From: Lophium mytilinum
Taxonomy: Eukaryota > Ascomycota > Dothideomycetes > Mytilinidiales > Mytilinidiaceae
Length of the DNA: 64,000 nt
Assembly (NCBI GenBank): GCA_010093605.1
Contig: MU004183.1
Coordinates: 2,611,114 to 2,675,113 of the forward strand
Reading direction: 5' to 3'
The position numbers and the translations under genes were made by a program. A model generated the notes under the pieces. That model had not been told where the DNA came from and made no database searches. It saw nothing but the letters and a program-made list of their open reading frames with translations. This document shows positions 1 to 12,327 of this stretch, one piece after another (position 1 is the first letter of the stretch; every line of letters starts with the position of its first letter).

Positions 1-1379
1 CGGGTATTATAGAAGGAATTAGTCCAATTAATAGTTAAGAAGTAGTAGCTAATATCTACAACTAGAACTAAGTAGCGCCTTAAAAGGGTGGGTTAGCTAG
101 CTAAATAAGAGGGGGCTGCAGGCTATAATTAATCTACGTTATATTATTATTATTATCTCCTATAAAAAGATGCTATAGGTTAGGGGCGCCTTCTTAATAT
201 AATATAATGCTAATGCGGCAGGGGTTAATAGAAATACTATTAGCGTCGCTAAATAGGCGTCTAGTAGTAGAGCGTCTACTAGAAACAGAATTACTAAACT
301 ATAGGGCTTTAGCGCAGTTAAAAGTATAGCGGTTAGAGTTAGCTATATAAGGAGGTAGAAAAAGATTAGTATAGAAGAAAGAAAATATAAAGGGCTAAGG
401 AGTTAAATTTATATGCAAGCTATTAATAAATTTAGGTTATTTACTACGCGCACCGGCCGCGTAGAAGGCTTAAGAAACTAGCGCCTATTACAGTTAGTTG
501 CGGCGTTATCGGGGGGGTTGTAGTAAATAATAATATTAGGTAGTCTATTTATAAAACGGGTAGTATATAGAAAATAGGTAGTCTATAGATATTTATTCTA
601 TAATACTAAGTATATATATAGGCTAGCTATTATTAATACTAAGCTTTCCGGGTGTTAGTCTCTATATAGTAATAGCAATTAATTAGTAATACTAGGCGCG
701 CGCGCGCGCTATTATTAATACTAAGCTTTCCGGGCATTAGTCTCTATACAGCAATAGTAAAATAGATAGAAAAAGAAGTTATAGAGCCGTTAAAGTAATT
801 AACAAGAATTAGTAAGAACTTTCTAGGGTGCTACCACTACCCCTCTATTATAGGGGCTTATTGCGGAGCGTCTACTATAGTTATAAAGTCTACTATCTAG
901 CTTTATGCATAATAGCTAGATTACTTTATTAGGGGCCCGCGGCGCTACTAATAGGAGTACTATATTATTAAGTATAGTCTTTATTAGAGGTCCGTAACGC
1001 TACTAATAGTTACTATATTAGAAGGTATAAATATACTATAGCTTATTATAAGAGCGCACTCTATTATAGAAAATTTCTAGGGGTTGCTTCCATTACTCCC
1101 GGAAGCTAGGAGGGTATTTATCTTATATTAGGGCTTAAGGTTAGAACGTTAGAATTATTAGATTAAATAGTATTAATATTAATAAAAGATAAATATAAGA
1201 GAGAAAGAGGTTTCTAGAACAGACGTTGTAATAACCTAAAGAGCGGAGTAATATTTACCTATTCCGCAGAGCCTCTATTACATAACCTCTAGTTACGTGT
1301 TATGCGCAATCGTGTAGCTATAACAATATAATAGAATTAATTAGACCCGCCTTTCTAGGTATTATTAACCTATATAAAG
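1..1379. repeat. RIP-degraded AT-rich repeat DNA
   Basis: The stretch is saturated with TpA steps (tag, cta, tata) and almost free of CpA and TpG, the signature left when RIP turns CpA into TpA on both strands. There is no reading frame above 60 codons. Small GC-rich pockets (a CG run near 696-708) survive. I recognise no protein relic here. It is probably the flank or non-coding end of the transposon that follows, or a separate dead repeat. Confidence 0.8.
628..761. repeat. Pair of ~50-bp direct repeats
   Basis: Two copies of a segment with core ACTAAGCTTTCCGGG start near 628 and 709, about 81 bp apart. They differ mainly by C/T and G/A transitions, as expected when RIP acts on duplicated DNA. 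A (CG)n run lies between them. They could be subterminal repeats of a transposon, but no matching inverted copy was found. Confidence 0.6.
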
Positions 1380-3187
1380 TGCCTTTATATATTCTACTAA
1401 GTTCTAGTTTTATAGCTATAATATCTTTAGAGAAGTAAATAGCTAGAGGTACTAGTACTATAAGATCTACTATTAATAGAAGGCCTATATCTACTATATC
1501 TATAGTAGTAGAGTAATAGGAAATTATATATACTACCTAGCTAAATAGTATAGAGTATTTATTAGCTAGTAGTAGAAAGTATCTAAGAAGCTTTTAATAG
1601 TAGAATAACTAGAGCTAAGTATATTATAACTAGCCGGCTAAAGAATAATTAATACTATTATTTATAGTTTCTAGCTAATCTATTTTTTCTAGCTTCTTAT
1701 TTAATAGCTAGTATATATAAAGATACTATTTCTAGCTATTAAGAATGCCTAATTCTAAGCCCTTCTTATCTACCTTAATAATACTATAGAAGTAGATAAC
1801 TATCTACTAGATTAAACTTCTACTTATATAATAGTAATAGTAGAGTTTAATTACTATTAGAAAATAGTTAAGACTCTACTTAGTACTGCGCCCGGAAGGC
1901 TATACTTCTTAATAGATATCTAGACGGCTTATAATTAGAAAGTACTACTAGGTATTAATATTTACTTTATAGATGCTACTAATATATACTAATTAATAGT
2001 TCTAGCTCTACCTAAGCTGCTAGCGGAATATAGTAGTATTAATATTAAGAATATTATTATATAAATCTTCTAGGTATGCTCTATAGCCTCTCTATATATA
2101 ATTAGCCTTCCTATTTTATAATTAGCCTTCTTATTCTATAATATATTCTTTCTATCTACTAACGTCTCTTAAAGCTCTTTAGAATCTACCTAGAGTAAGT
2201 TAGCTATATTATTACTAATAATATAATAAACCTTAATATATTTATACGCAAAATAGTATCCTTTAGTATTAATAAGTATAAATAACGGCTATATTACCTT
2301 AGCTATATTATTAACCTTATAGTCGGCGCACTATTTACTAGTAAATAAAAGGGTAACTTTACTACTAATTATAAGTATAATATCCTTAATAAATATATAG
2401 TAGTAGAGCTATAGGTATAGTAGTAGAATATTCTTAATAAGTAAAAAGTAATAGCTATAGGTATAGCGGTAACTTAGTTTAATTATAAAGCTTTACTATA
2501 TTATAATATAGCTATTTAATAGCAAGCAGCGTATATAATGCCTTACTACGCACTAGATTAATATAGGTAAGAAGAGTAGCCTTCTACCTATTAAGCCTAT
2601 AGCTATAAGGTAGAATACTCTTAAAGTAATAATAGAGTATATAGTTAAGATATAAGCATCTATTAATACTATAGTTATAGAGAAGGTAATTAGTATATTA
2701 GTATTCTCTATATACTTTCTATTCTCTATATACTTACTAAGCTTATACTTACTATACTTATTTATACTTACTATACTTATTTATACTTACTATTATTCTA
2801 TATACTTTCTATTTTCTATAGCCTTTTTATATACTTTCTATTCTCTATATACTAATATTATAAATTAAAATATATACTAGACTACTATTACCTAAAATAG
2901 TATATAATAAGCACCTATAAAGCGACGTACTAAACTAAAGATTATTAACTAGTACCTCTTAGATAATAACTAGGTTATAATTATATAATACCTAGAGCTC
3001 TTAAAGCTATTTAAGCTTACTATAAAGCACCTTAAAGGTAGAATCTATAAGGGAAGAAAGGGGTCTCTTTAGAAGGTACTGCCTATATTTAAATATCTAT
3101 TAGCTTATCTTAAAAGAAATAAGATATAATATACTATATACCTAGAAATATACTTTAAAAATAGTATTAATCTAGGTATATATACTA

Positions 3188-3299
3188 GTAGCCTTTCTAT
3201 TTACCTTTAGCCTTTCTATTTACCTTTAGCCTTTCTATTTACCTTTAGCCTTTCTATTTACCTTTAGCCTTTCTATTTACCTTTAGCCTTCCTATTTAG
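3188..3299. repeat. 19-bp tandem repeat, about six copies
   Basis: The unit TAGCCTTTCTATTTACCTT recurs at 3188, 3207, 3226, 3245, 3264 and 3283, with the last copy partial and diverged. It lies inside the dead hAT coding relic, between the GRIYKG-like block and the C-terminal blocks, so it expanded after the element died. A looser repeat of TATACTTAC units is at about 2,740-2,800. Confidence 0.9.
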
Positions 3300-3575
3300 C
3301 TAATAATAATAATAATAGCCTAGATAAAGCTTAATAAATACTACTACCTTACTAACTATTTACCGGCGTATATTACTACTATTATCTTTCATTCTATATA
3401 TAAGTAGATATAGGTAGAGAAGAGGTAGCCGGTAGAGTAGACTATATTAGTAAAAGAGAAAGTACTATAGTTATAGAACTTAAAGTATAAGAATATAGCT
3501 ATTATTTAGCCTAAACTAATTCCTCCGCCGCCGCCGGACGTACTAGTAAATAATAATAATAAATAGTTTAGTACT

Positions 3576-3620
3576 AGCTTTATAAGTAGCTTTATAAGTA
3601 GCTTTATAAGTAGTATAAGT
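3576..3620. repeat. 12-bp tandem repeat
   Basis: AGCTTTATAAGT is repeated three times from 3576 and followed by shorter TATAAGTAG units. It sits within the hAT relic just before the dimerisation-domain block. Confidence 0.8.
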
Positions 3621-3945
3621 AGTATAACTACCTTAGTATTAGGTACGCTAGGTATAGGCTATAATAATAAATATATAAGGTAGCTTACTTATAGAAATTA
3701 TTATAATAATATTTAGGTAACTAACTCTATAGAGTATTAGGTTATAGAGCTTAAATACTCTAATTTCTTCTAGGTAGCGCGTATAGCTCTTAATTACTTA
3801 TTAGTTCCTACTATAAGTACGTCTAATAAGTAAGACTTTAACTAAATAGGCCTACTTTAAAACCTAAGAAGATCTATATTATATACTAATATTATAGGTG
3901 CCTATATATTACTTACCTTATAGAATAAAAAAAAGGTAATTAATA

Positions 3946-4551
3946 TGCTAGATAGAGGTCTTATATAAGGAAACTAGCTAAAGCGCTGTTAAGCTAATAT
4001 AATTAATAAGAAGCCTGCTTCTACTTAGAATAAGATTAATAATAAGGACGTTAATAGTAATATAGAGGAGGCTATAGATAAAGATAAGTAACCTTAAGGT
4101 TTACTAAGAATTAGTAATTTTATACATTAATTAATTAATTAATTAATTTAATATTAATTTAATTGGTTTAATTAATTGCGTCCTCTGCTAACTAAGGCGT
4201 TAATTTCAACCAATTTCAACGCGCCCAATCGATTGATTGAACTGACGGTAGCCCTGGCGGTAAGTGGTGTCAATACCATTTAATGACGCGATCGCAGGGC
4301 TAAGCAGAGATAAATAGAATGAAGAAGGCCGGCCTGCCGGGTGTTTTAACACCGGCGTTTTAGCGCGTGAGATAAAAATCAGCCCCCTGCCTTATCCTTC
4401 GCAGCATCAGCCATATGGCTCCACCCCACATAGCTATATTGGAAATAGCAATGCAACAAAAGGATCACCAGCTCTCCACTTAATAGAGCTCCATCGATTC
4501 CGAGCTCTTACACCTACGATAGTTGCGGTCTAGCCATGACTTGCAACTAAA
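3946..4551. other. Border of the repeat block, no gene seen
   Basis: AT-rich RIP-like DNA ends near 4,185 in a run of TTAA units (about 4,126-4,160). Base composition then turns normal for the genome. No coding region was recognised. The last 200 bp form the 3' flank of the large minus-strand gene. Confidence 0.6.
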
Positions 4552-7500
4552 TCATGTAACAGCACCTCTCCGAGAAACTGATGCACAATTCCCGGGGTCT
4601 TCAATTTCGTTGAAATGGGGTCTCCGTCGTAGCCGCGGCGCTGGCGTCGACGCGGGTATAGCCTGCTGCTCGCGCACTTTCGGGTTTGATGCAAGGAAAT
4701 CTCCTCTGCGGTAGTTTGGCTCACGTTTGCTAGGTAGCAGGTGAGGCTCTGGATTTGCATATGTCCATGAGCTGCCGTTTAGTTGCACCGGTTGAGTTGA
4801 CAAACGCGGTGCTTCTTTCCAAGTGGGTTTTCTAAGATATCGGGGATTCTCGACGGACGTGGGCCAAGCAGGCTTCTTCATTGCGAACGACTGATTGTGA
4901 TGCTGCTTGGCCGGCAATAGTCCTGGTTCATTCTGGACGGAAGGTGGGCGGCTCTGAGTTTGCTCGTAATGACCGGTTTCGTCTGTTTGTACAGATCGTC
5001 CGTGAGTTCCACTGAAGATTCTATGTGTCTGATAGGCTGGCGCTGTGTCTTTGTCCTTTTGTCTCTGTACGAGTATACTAGTAGGTGTATTATCTACCTC
5101 TTGAGACCTTGCAGATGTCGTATCGGACATGGTCGCGGTTGGGTTGGTGATGGTTGATATCGAGAGGGTGTTTGAGGAGTGTCTCGAGGCTATGTCGCTA
5201 CTTGAAGCACCAGAACTCAGGTAGATTGGAAGAGGCGACCGTGGGGATTCCACTTGCTGAGAAAGCTGTGGCGGTTGGCGTTGCGCATGAGAAGCTCGAG
5301 GTTGGGCTGCATTCCGGAAAGGTTTCCATCCCAAATCGTTGATCCAAGACGCTGAGCCTTGTCCGATTATAATAGCCTCTGAGCCGCTTAGTTTTGGGAT
5401 AGGCTTTATCTTCCTCTTCCCACTCTTCGGGACGAGCTGCTGAATACGATCACATTTGCAACTATCCGTGTGGGCCGTAGAGCGTGGACATCTTTCAAAT
5501 AAATGCTGAGAGCGGTGTAGTTGAAGACCGGTTAGTGTTACCTGTTCTCTATCCTCTGCTGACCCACTTTCAAGATACATCTCTTCAAGCGTGGTACTTT
5601 GGATCGCGAGGTAGTCTTTGTGTTTTGGCAGTTCCTTGAATTGTTTGCAGAGTCGCACTGAGGGATGTGGGCCGATGATATTCTGAAGACGGGTACCAAA
5701 GAGAATGACCGCGTTGCGATCGCGCGCCAAGTCCGGCCAATTCCCGCAGGTGGACTTCAGCTCAGTTTCCCGCAGACGGGGGTTGAGTTTCCTGTTTACT
5801 AGATCCATGTATTCCCAGCCTTGAACATGCTTTTTCCAGCTTAGCTTCATCTCGATTCCGGTTTCGGTGATCTCTGTTGTCTGCTCCATGAATCCCTCAA
5901 GCATGGAGTATAGTTCCTGGACAAGGTGCTTGAAGCTTTTAGACTGTAGGCCGAGAGTTTCCATGCTCCTATCGCAAATCATTGGAATATCTGCGTTGCT
6001 AAGCATTGCCTGTCTCACAGATTGTGGATCGGTCGGATCTGCGGACACAATCTGGACCGTCTGGCTAACCTCAAAACGCCTTAGAACGTGCCGGTGGAAA
6101 ATGATGTGAAGAATCGCGGTTTCTCCATCGGTATACCAGGCACGACGATCTTCCATATCCTGCAAAATGACTGGAATTTGTTTTGCATCATCTAGCAGAT
6201 CGGCATAGAATTGCGCCCTGTCCGCATGATGCATCCCATCCTTTTTCAATATTGCGAACTGCAGACTTCCGGCGCCAAATTGTTGAAACCCAACGCTGGC
6301 TCCAGTGAGTGAGAGCACTCTCTTAGAAAGGTAGGATGTTTTAGTGTAGCCGACAGAGAGATAGTCATAGTCGTTGCTCGCTGTAGACCGGTTAATCAGA
6401 GTGTCTTCTCGAAGGATATGAGGAGAATATACGGACCTAGGCGACATAAAGAATCTGAACACCACCCTAAAAAGCATTTGGTAGTAACAAGAGCCTCTTC
6501 ATCAAGCTCTCCAACAGAGAGCCGATCAGGAAACAAATGAACTGCTTCGTGATAGGAAATTCGACCTCCTGGTTTATTCAGAAGATGCCATTGAACAGAG
6601 TCGTTTTCGCGTTTGACTGGAACAAAAAGAAGCGAACGACCCTTGAGAACGTATCCGCCGCGGAAGCAAGTGGCGAGAGGTACGTTGGCAAGCGCTGCCA
6701 TAATCTGCAAAGGAACTTCAAGGCCGGCCGCATTAGGGTGACGCTCCGGAATAGGAAAACTGGCGACCACAACTGAATCTCCAACGAGATCGTTCCAGCA
6801 GCTAGTTGGCTCTTCGGGAAGGAGAGGTAGGACTTCGTATCGTATCTGGAACGTCGGCTTTGGTGAATGATCAATATCTGTCAGATTTAACTCGGTGAAA
6901 TTGGTGTACGAATGTGCTAATTGCCCAAGGGAAGTTCGACAAGCTGCTCCCAGCCATGCGAGCTGTTGACCAACTGCGACGATGAAATCTTCCGAGCCGT
7001 TAACGAAGATCTTCATATCCCTCAACGAGATGTAAACTTTCTCTTGCAAAGAATTGTTCTGCTCTAGAATTCAGAAAGATTAGCGTTTGAGCCGTGGGTA
7101 AGCTACGAAGAGTTTACTGGCCACATACCGGACTGGAACTCGAAGTCCCTCTTTTTGATCGCAGTATTCAACGCATCAATCAGTCCCCATGTGTGAGTTG
7201 GCCAGTTTTGCCGTAAATATTCCTCAACCGTAGTCAACTGCGCATTGGTGGGCCCACCTGTGATAGCAATGATTGGACGGAGGTTGTGGGATGTTTGTGA
7301 AGGGTATTGCGCGTCGAGAAAACTCAGTACGTCCCACTTGGTAAAGAACTCCGCCTGAAGGAGGCCACCGCGTGTTGGTTGTATCATTCCAGGACGCCGT
7401 AAAGCTAGTAGAATTCGGTGGTGAATCAGTTCCTTTTGATCACAGAACTGCCGCTCCACAATTGTTCTAAGTTCATCCACTAGCTCTGAGAACGCCGGAT

Positions 7501-9814
7501 GCTCAGTTAGATATGTATATACAGTTTCGTCTTCTGTATTGATGTCATTGCTATCACCTTGATCCTGGGAATCGCTTTGACTCCAACTGTCTGCATCTGT
7601 GAGGGACGACCCACCAATTTCACTAAGTGGGTTGGGAACAGTGTTGGCGATCGCATATGCAACTGGAACGCTGGAGAGCTCCTCCGCAAACCGATGCAAA
7701 TATTGAGAGTCTTGACGGTTGTGTAGAGAGTCGTTGATGGCATCTTGGAACGGCTCATATGTCCAGTCACTTACTTTCTCTGCAATTGACTTCTCGGGAA
7801 GATTTTGCTCCTGCGCCTGAATCATGATGCTCGGGTACCTCCGCTCTGGGCGATCGAAGCCCCCCAATGCTTGGTAGTATTTGTTCAATATGTCATTTCT
7901 GAGAATCCGTATAGCTTTAGACGCTTGCCTCTGGCGAGACCGCCGAGCAGCCCCTTCCATGACTTGCTTTGAGTAGCCCTTGATACAATTTTTAAACTGC
8001 CGACGAAAAGTAGATTCTTCGAAAGCCTTGTCATGAGAGGTAAAGCATTTACTAGGTAAGTCTCGTATAAGTGCTCCCGAAAATTTGTTTATTACATCCG
8101 CCCGTTGCTGAGAAGTTAAGATGATGACCGAGTCCGCTGATATCGTAGATTGGCCATCAAATACAGAAGCTTCGGTATATCCAGTTATATCCGCTTCCGA
8201 TTCTTCAATTATGCGATGCCGTACGATCTGAGTTTTGTCGAAAGTTCTTGTTGGCTCGCCGGAGAAGGTGGTCGGAGCAGTCGACTCTGTGCCTCGAAAT
8301 GACGAGCTTCTCAAGGTGTTGAACTCAGTTCCTCTAGAAGATTCGGCGAAAGCATTACCACCATGAGTTGAAGGTGGGCTACTAGGTATATCAATTTGGG
8401 GAACGAGGAACGGTCTAGAGTTGCCAATGCGCCGGATGAGATGATCTAGGCGTTCGTATTCGGAGTCTTCATCAGTCGTCTTGACTAACAAATCAGGAGT
8501 AAAGAACCCAGCTTTATACCAACCCTGCATTTCAATTCCTGAATAAGGGCCTCGAGTGTCACCTTGAGGATCTTGATAGATCCATCGTATCGTGTCATCC
8601 ATGACCGTGGTCCGTTGCTGCGCAGCAGGTATATAATTAGACGCAGGGCTCGTTTCGTTCTGAGACTGTGCAGACGTAATTGCAGGCTGTAACTTTTCGC
8701 TCGGCACTGTCCTGGAGACACTGACTTCCTTTCTGAGATCAAAGCCGTGCTGTAATCTGTCAAGTTGAGCCTCTAATTCCTGGATGGCCTTCTGTTGCTC
8801 GTCGAATCCGGCGACGTTCTTTCGTGCTTTGTATAGATCCCTGATTGTCGAGACGGCCTTCCTTTCGTCCACTATCTTCATTCTACCCGTATTGATGTGC
8901 TTCTCAAGACGGTCAATCTCCCGGTCTACGTCGTTTACAGTTTGGAAGAGTGACTGTGCTTTGGCATCATCAAGTTCTTTCTGGCGGTTCTTAAAGTCCT
9001 GAGTGAGCTTTCTTATCTGCTCCAAAACTTTGCGGTCTCCTTGAGTGGGTTTTGTCGGTCGTTTGAGAGGTTCCCCAAAGATTGCATCATTTCGATTGTT
9101 GGCACTGTCTAATTCGCGAATGATCTCTTCCTGTCTCCTCACAAGAAGGTCTAGTTCTTCCTGTGAATTTGAATCGGAGGGGAAGTCGCCTGAACGACCG
9201 TGACCGATCTTAGGCGTGAATGGGGTGAGGGAACCGAAAGTGAGGTTGCCCGGACGACGGCCACCCGTTTGAGGCGTGGCCAATCCTTCCTGTCCTCCTG
9301 GACCCAAGTTGTGTGAGACCTCAGTCTGCCCAGTAGCTGCGTTGCGTTTGGTATGCAGGTGGCTGAGTACCTCTTCTAAGGTTCCCGGTCCTTTACCACT
9401 TCCTCTACTCCCTTCTTTATCGTAGAAGGACTGCGCCTTTTTCCTAGATTTCTCAACAATCTCCTTTTGCTTAGCCGTATCCTTTGTCATGATGGGAACA
9501 AGATCCGTTGGTATCGGAGTCCCGAGCTTGAAATCCGCAGAAAACTTCTTCAGATCGTTGAGTTTGACGGCCTTGGACTCTCTCGCCATGGACCTTTGCC
9601 TCTCTTGTCTCCTGAGCTTATCTGTAGCACTAAAGTGCTTGAAGGAATCGATTAATTCATCGTTCACGTACGTTGTCGCATCCCTCTCATGTGGTAAAGC
9701 GACTACTAGCGTGGGCCTGGACGAAGCCGTATCCAGCTGTGGTTTCTGAGAGAGACCATGCCGATCGGCATCTTCGACGCCGTGGCCATTCGCATTGTCG
9801 CTCGGAGCCAACAT
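4552..9814 (-). CDS. Large GYF-domain protein fused to an uncharacterised Pezizomycotina domain
   Basis: Three exons model a 1,713-residue protein: 9814-7129, 7063-6437, 6380-4552. The introns (65 and 56 bp) have GTATGT..TAG and GTCCGT..CAG ends and exactly keep phase. Residues about 57-130 (KLNDLKKFSADFKLGTPIP region) resemble the conserved linker of fungal ataxin-2/Pbp1, a tentative match. Residues 215-360 are charged and heptad-like (coiled coil). Residues 408-470 are a GYF domain (WIYQDPQ, GPYS, GWYKAGFF), a reader of proline-rich peptides. From about 540 onward it matches, by eye, a long fungal family with no known function: FRRQFKNCIKGYSK, ITGGPTNAQ, GLEVPLQIMAALA, WHLLNKPGGRISY, FLGWCSDS, RRAWYTDG. 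The last 250 residues are disordered. The role is unknown; cytosolic RNA-linked or signalling scaffolding is only a guess. Confidence 0.8.
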
Positions 9815-10809
9815 CGCGGATCAACCAAAAACCGACAGAAAATAGTAAGAGACCCCGAAAATGAGATGAAAATTAGGAAGCCAGAAACCAACCATTATCC
9901 GAGGTTAGAGCGCCAGCAATATAGGCATTCAGCCAGCTGCTCAGCCTCAGCCTTGCTCCGCCCCCGCCATGTTTGCCCCGCCTACATGATTGGCAGATCA
10001 TGGAACTCGCCAAGCTATGGGCACGGAGTTTCGTACGCGCTGGAAACGATAGCCCCCAGGGGTGTTTACGGAGGAATTGAGTTCTGCAGCTAGAGGGGAC
10101 ATGGAATTTCTTCTGGTCTTTCACATTGAGGTCCGGTTATTTCCGTCGACATTGCTTCAGCCTCATCTCAATCTCACCTCACTCTAATGACCCAGAAAGG
10201 GGTTGCCATGGCATACGCCATTGGAACTCACATGTGGTCTGTCGAATCGCGTTCTAATGTGATAGATATTCTGCGCTGAAGTGTGATTGCGGGAGGCTGA
10301 CCAAGGCAGTCTTAGACTTGGCGAGCTAATGCATGTGCGTCAAGGTCACGTGTCGTTATCAAACTGCGATATATGATATCATCTAAGCTTACACAGTTGC
10401 GTAACATATCTGATAAGTAGGGCGATGAATTCTTCCCTTACATCTCAAGTCGTGCCAGGTAGGTTCGCTCCTGTTTCTTCTCACAGAAGACGGCGAGCTG
10501 GCTTTAGAAGCTACAAGGGTAAAATAACGCCTCCAACCGCCCAACGGCACTTAGCTCCCGTCCAATAAGATGACTAGAGCCAAAAGGGGAGCTAATACGT
10601 TAAAATTGGTAAGCATAAGCTAGCGCGCCAATTGACGCGTCTCTCTATGCAGAAACTAATTTTATATATAACCGTCTTACACTCGCTATATAAGATGCTG
10701 AACACGCCCACTTTTTAAACGCTTCATTTTCGTCCTGTGACATTACGAGAAGCTGTGGAACAGGCGGAGCGTTCTCAGTCAGCCATATCTGCAATTTACT
10801 TTACAAACC
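9815..10809. other. Divergent intergenic region
   Basis: About 1 kb between the GYF gene (minus) and the SDR (plus). Short frames here overlap the 5' end of the GYF gene or carry no recognisable motif. It should hold both promoters. A clear TATA box for the SDR is annotated separately. Confidence 0.6.
10687..10694 (+). promoter_or_regulatory. TATA box of the SDR gene
   Basis: TATATAAG lies 116-123 bp upstream of the chosen ATG at 10810, a fitting distance for a start site about 30 bp downstream and a leader of roughly 90 nt. Confidence 0.55.
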
Positions 10810-11940
10810 ATGGGTTCGTGGTTTTCTACCCCCTGGAATCCGGAAAGTGGCATACCCGATCTCAGTGGAAAGGTCGCCGTGGTAACTGGAGCAAAGTGCG
10901 TCATCTTGTCGCTTTCCAAACAGCCAGCTGATAAGAACGTAGTACTGGAATAGGCTATGAGATCGCTGCAGGGTTGGCTCGCAAAGGAGCCAAAGTTTAC
11001 CTGGGAGCTAGAAACAAGAACAAAGCAGAAGCTGCCATCGAGAAACTCCATGCAGAAAACCTGACAATTCCCTATGGAAGTCTAGTTCCTTTGCCCTCGG
11101 ACCTAGCGGAGCTCCATGAAGTCGTGAAAGCTGCGGATGCGGTCACTGCAAACGAGCAGAGGTTGGATATCCTTGGTAAAACATTTTGACACGGAAGAGA
11201 GACGACCGCTGATCACGACTAGTCAACAACGCCGGCGTAGCTACTTATAGCTATGAAACGACATCAGCTGGATTTGAGATGACCATGGGAGTAAAGTAGG
11301 GCATGCCGCCCTCAAGTTGATGATTCCAGCTGACGGAGCCAGCCATCTAGCCCACTTTCTCCTCACAGTCCGTCTGCTACCGCTCCTGAAGCGTACGGCC
11401 GTAAAGAAGGACTCGGACGTCAGAATCGTCAACGTCGCCTCCCCAGCCCACTCCATGCTGACCCCGGCCCGCCTTGCCTTTGATAACGCCGTCGACTTCA
11501 AGTACCCTGGCCCGACATCGTACCCAGACTGGGCTAGTAGACGCGACCTCTTCGCCCGCTACGGAGTCAGTAAACTCGCCGGCATCCTATTTACCAGCGA
11601 GCTGCAGCGCCGCATGGACGCCGAAGAAATACCCCTCATCGCGATGTCGACCAATCCCGGCTTCACCAACACCGCCGGTTCCATGTTTGCCCTGCCTGGG
11701 TGGATGCGGCCAATCATGAGCAGACTTACTGCATCGCCGGCGCAAGGAGCGCTAACGGAGCTGTATGTAGCTGCCGCGCCGGAGGTCAAGCGCGAAGCGG
11801 CGAAGTACAAAGGGAAGTATTTCAATCTGAAGGCGGGACTTGAGACGCCGTCTGCGCTTGCGCAGGATCCCCAGGTAGCGAAGAACTTGTGGGAGCTGAG
11901 TGAAGAAGCTTTAGAGTCGTTTATCAAGCTAGGTAAATGA
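10810..11940 (+). CDS. Short-chain dehydrogenase (retinol-dehydrogenase-like), one splice joint defective
   Basis: Exons 10810-10895, 10943-11175, 11223-11290 and 11338-11940 would give about 329 residues. The NAD(P)-binding motif VTGANTGIGYE is formed across intron 1. NNAGVA follows intron 2 (47 bp, GTAAAA..TAG). The catalytic Ser lies in VNVASPAHS, and Tyr/Lys are in YGVSK. Introns 1 and 2 are normal. The third gap (11291-11337, 47 bp) is odd: it starts GTAAAG, but no AG acceptor restores the frame. Removing it between two copies of GGAG does restore GASHLAHF, so the donor looks one G short. This is either a recent loss-of-function allele or a sequence error. The substrate is unknown; relatives act on lipophilic alcohols and ketones. 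Confidence 0.75.
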
Positions 11941-12327
11941 GGCTTGATATCTATGGAGGTGTTTGTACGAATTAGATTGGTCTAACGCATTTCCTGTGTG
12001 AACTGTTGACAGATCCTAATGATAGCACTTGTGTAAGACACGACAATGGCCAGCAAATCACGAACATCGTCAACTCGGCCTCCCAAAGGCCCACGCTTCA
12101 GCCAGGTCTCAAAAACACAGAACTATCATCTTTCATAGCTCTCAATCTACCGTCAAATCCTCCACGCTTCATTTCATCTAAACAACATCAAATCCCCCTT
12201 TCCCGCAAAACTCTCTTCGCACCATTTCAACTCATCCTTTCCAGCAGCCGAGTACATCACCTCCTCACCCTCCCCACCCCCAAAAAACACATCCCATCTC
12301 CTCCACCAATCCCTATCACATCCACAC
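11941..12327. other. Convergent intergenic region
   Basis: This 387-bp stretch is the 3' flank shared by the SDR (plus) and the first Pro/Gly-rich gene (minus). The plus strand is strongly C-rich pyrimidine sequence from 12,180 on. I see no gene. Confidence 0.5.

Larger units (their letters stand above)
1380..3945 (+). mobile_element. RIP-dead hAT-family DNA transposon (transposase relic)
   Basis: Read with RIP in mind (TGG to TAG, Cys to Tyr, His to Tyr, Gln to stop), the plus strand keeps the order of a fungal hAT transposase. About 1,396-1,590 resembles a BED-type zinc finger with Cys and His positions read as Tyr. About 1,897-2,080 contains IDI*TAYN, then LLGINIYFIDAT, then LIVLALPKLL, matching the hAT pattern D-x-W-T-x-x-N, L-G-I, L-A-L. 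About 2,934-3,126 matches the segment ending in GRIYKGRKGSL*KVLP. About 3,339-3,480 gives YYYLTNYLPAY and a FHSIYK* block. About 3,745-3,945 gives EY*VIELKYSNFF with ALNYLLVP, like the C-terminal dimerisation domain. Dozens of stops make it inactive. Terminal inverted repeats and the 8-bp target duplication were not found, so the outer borders are unknown. Confidence 0.75.
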
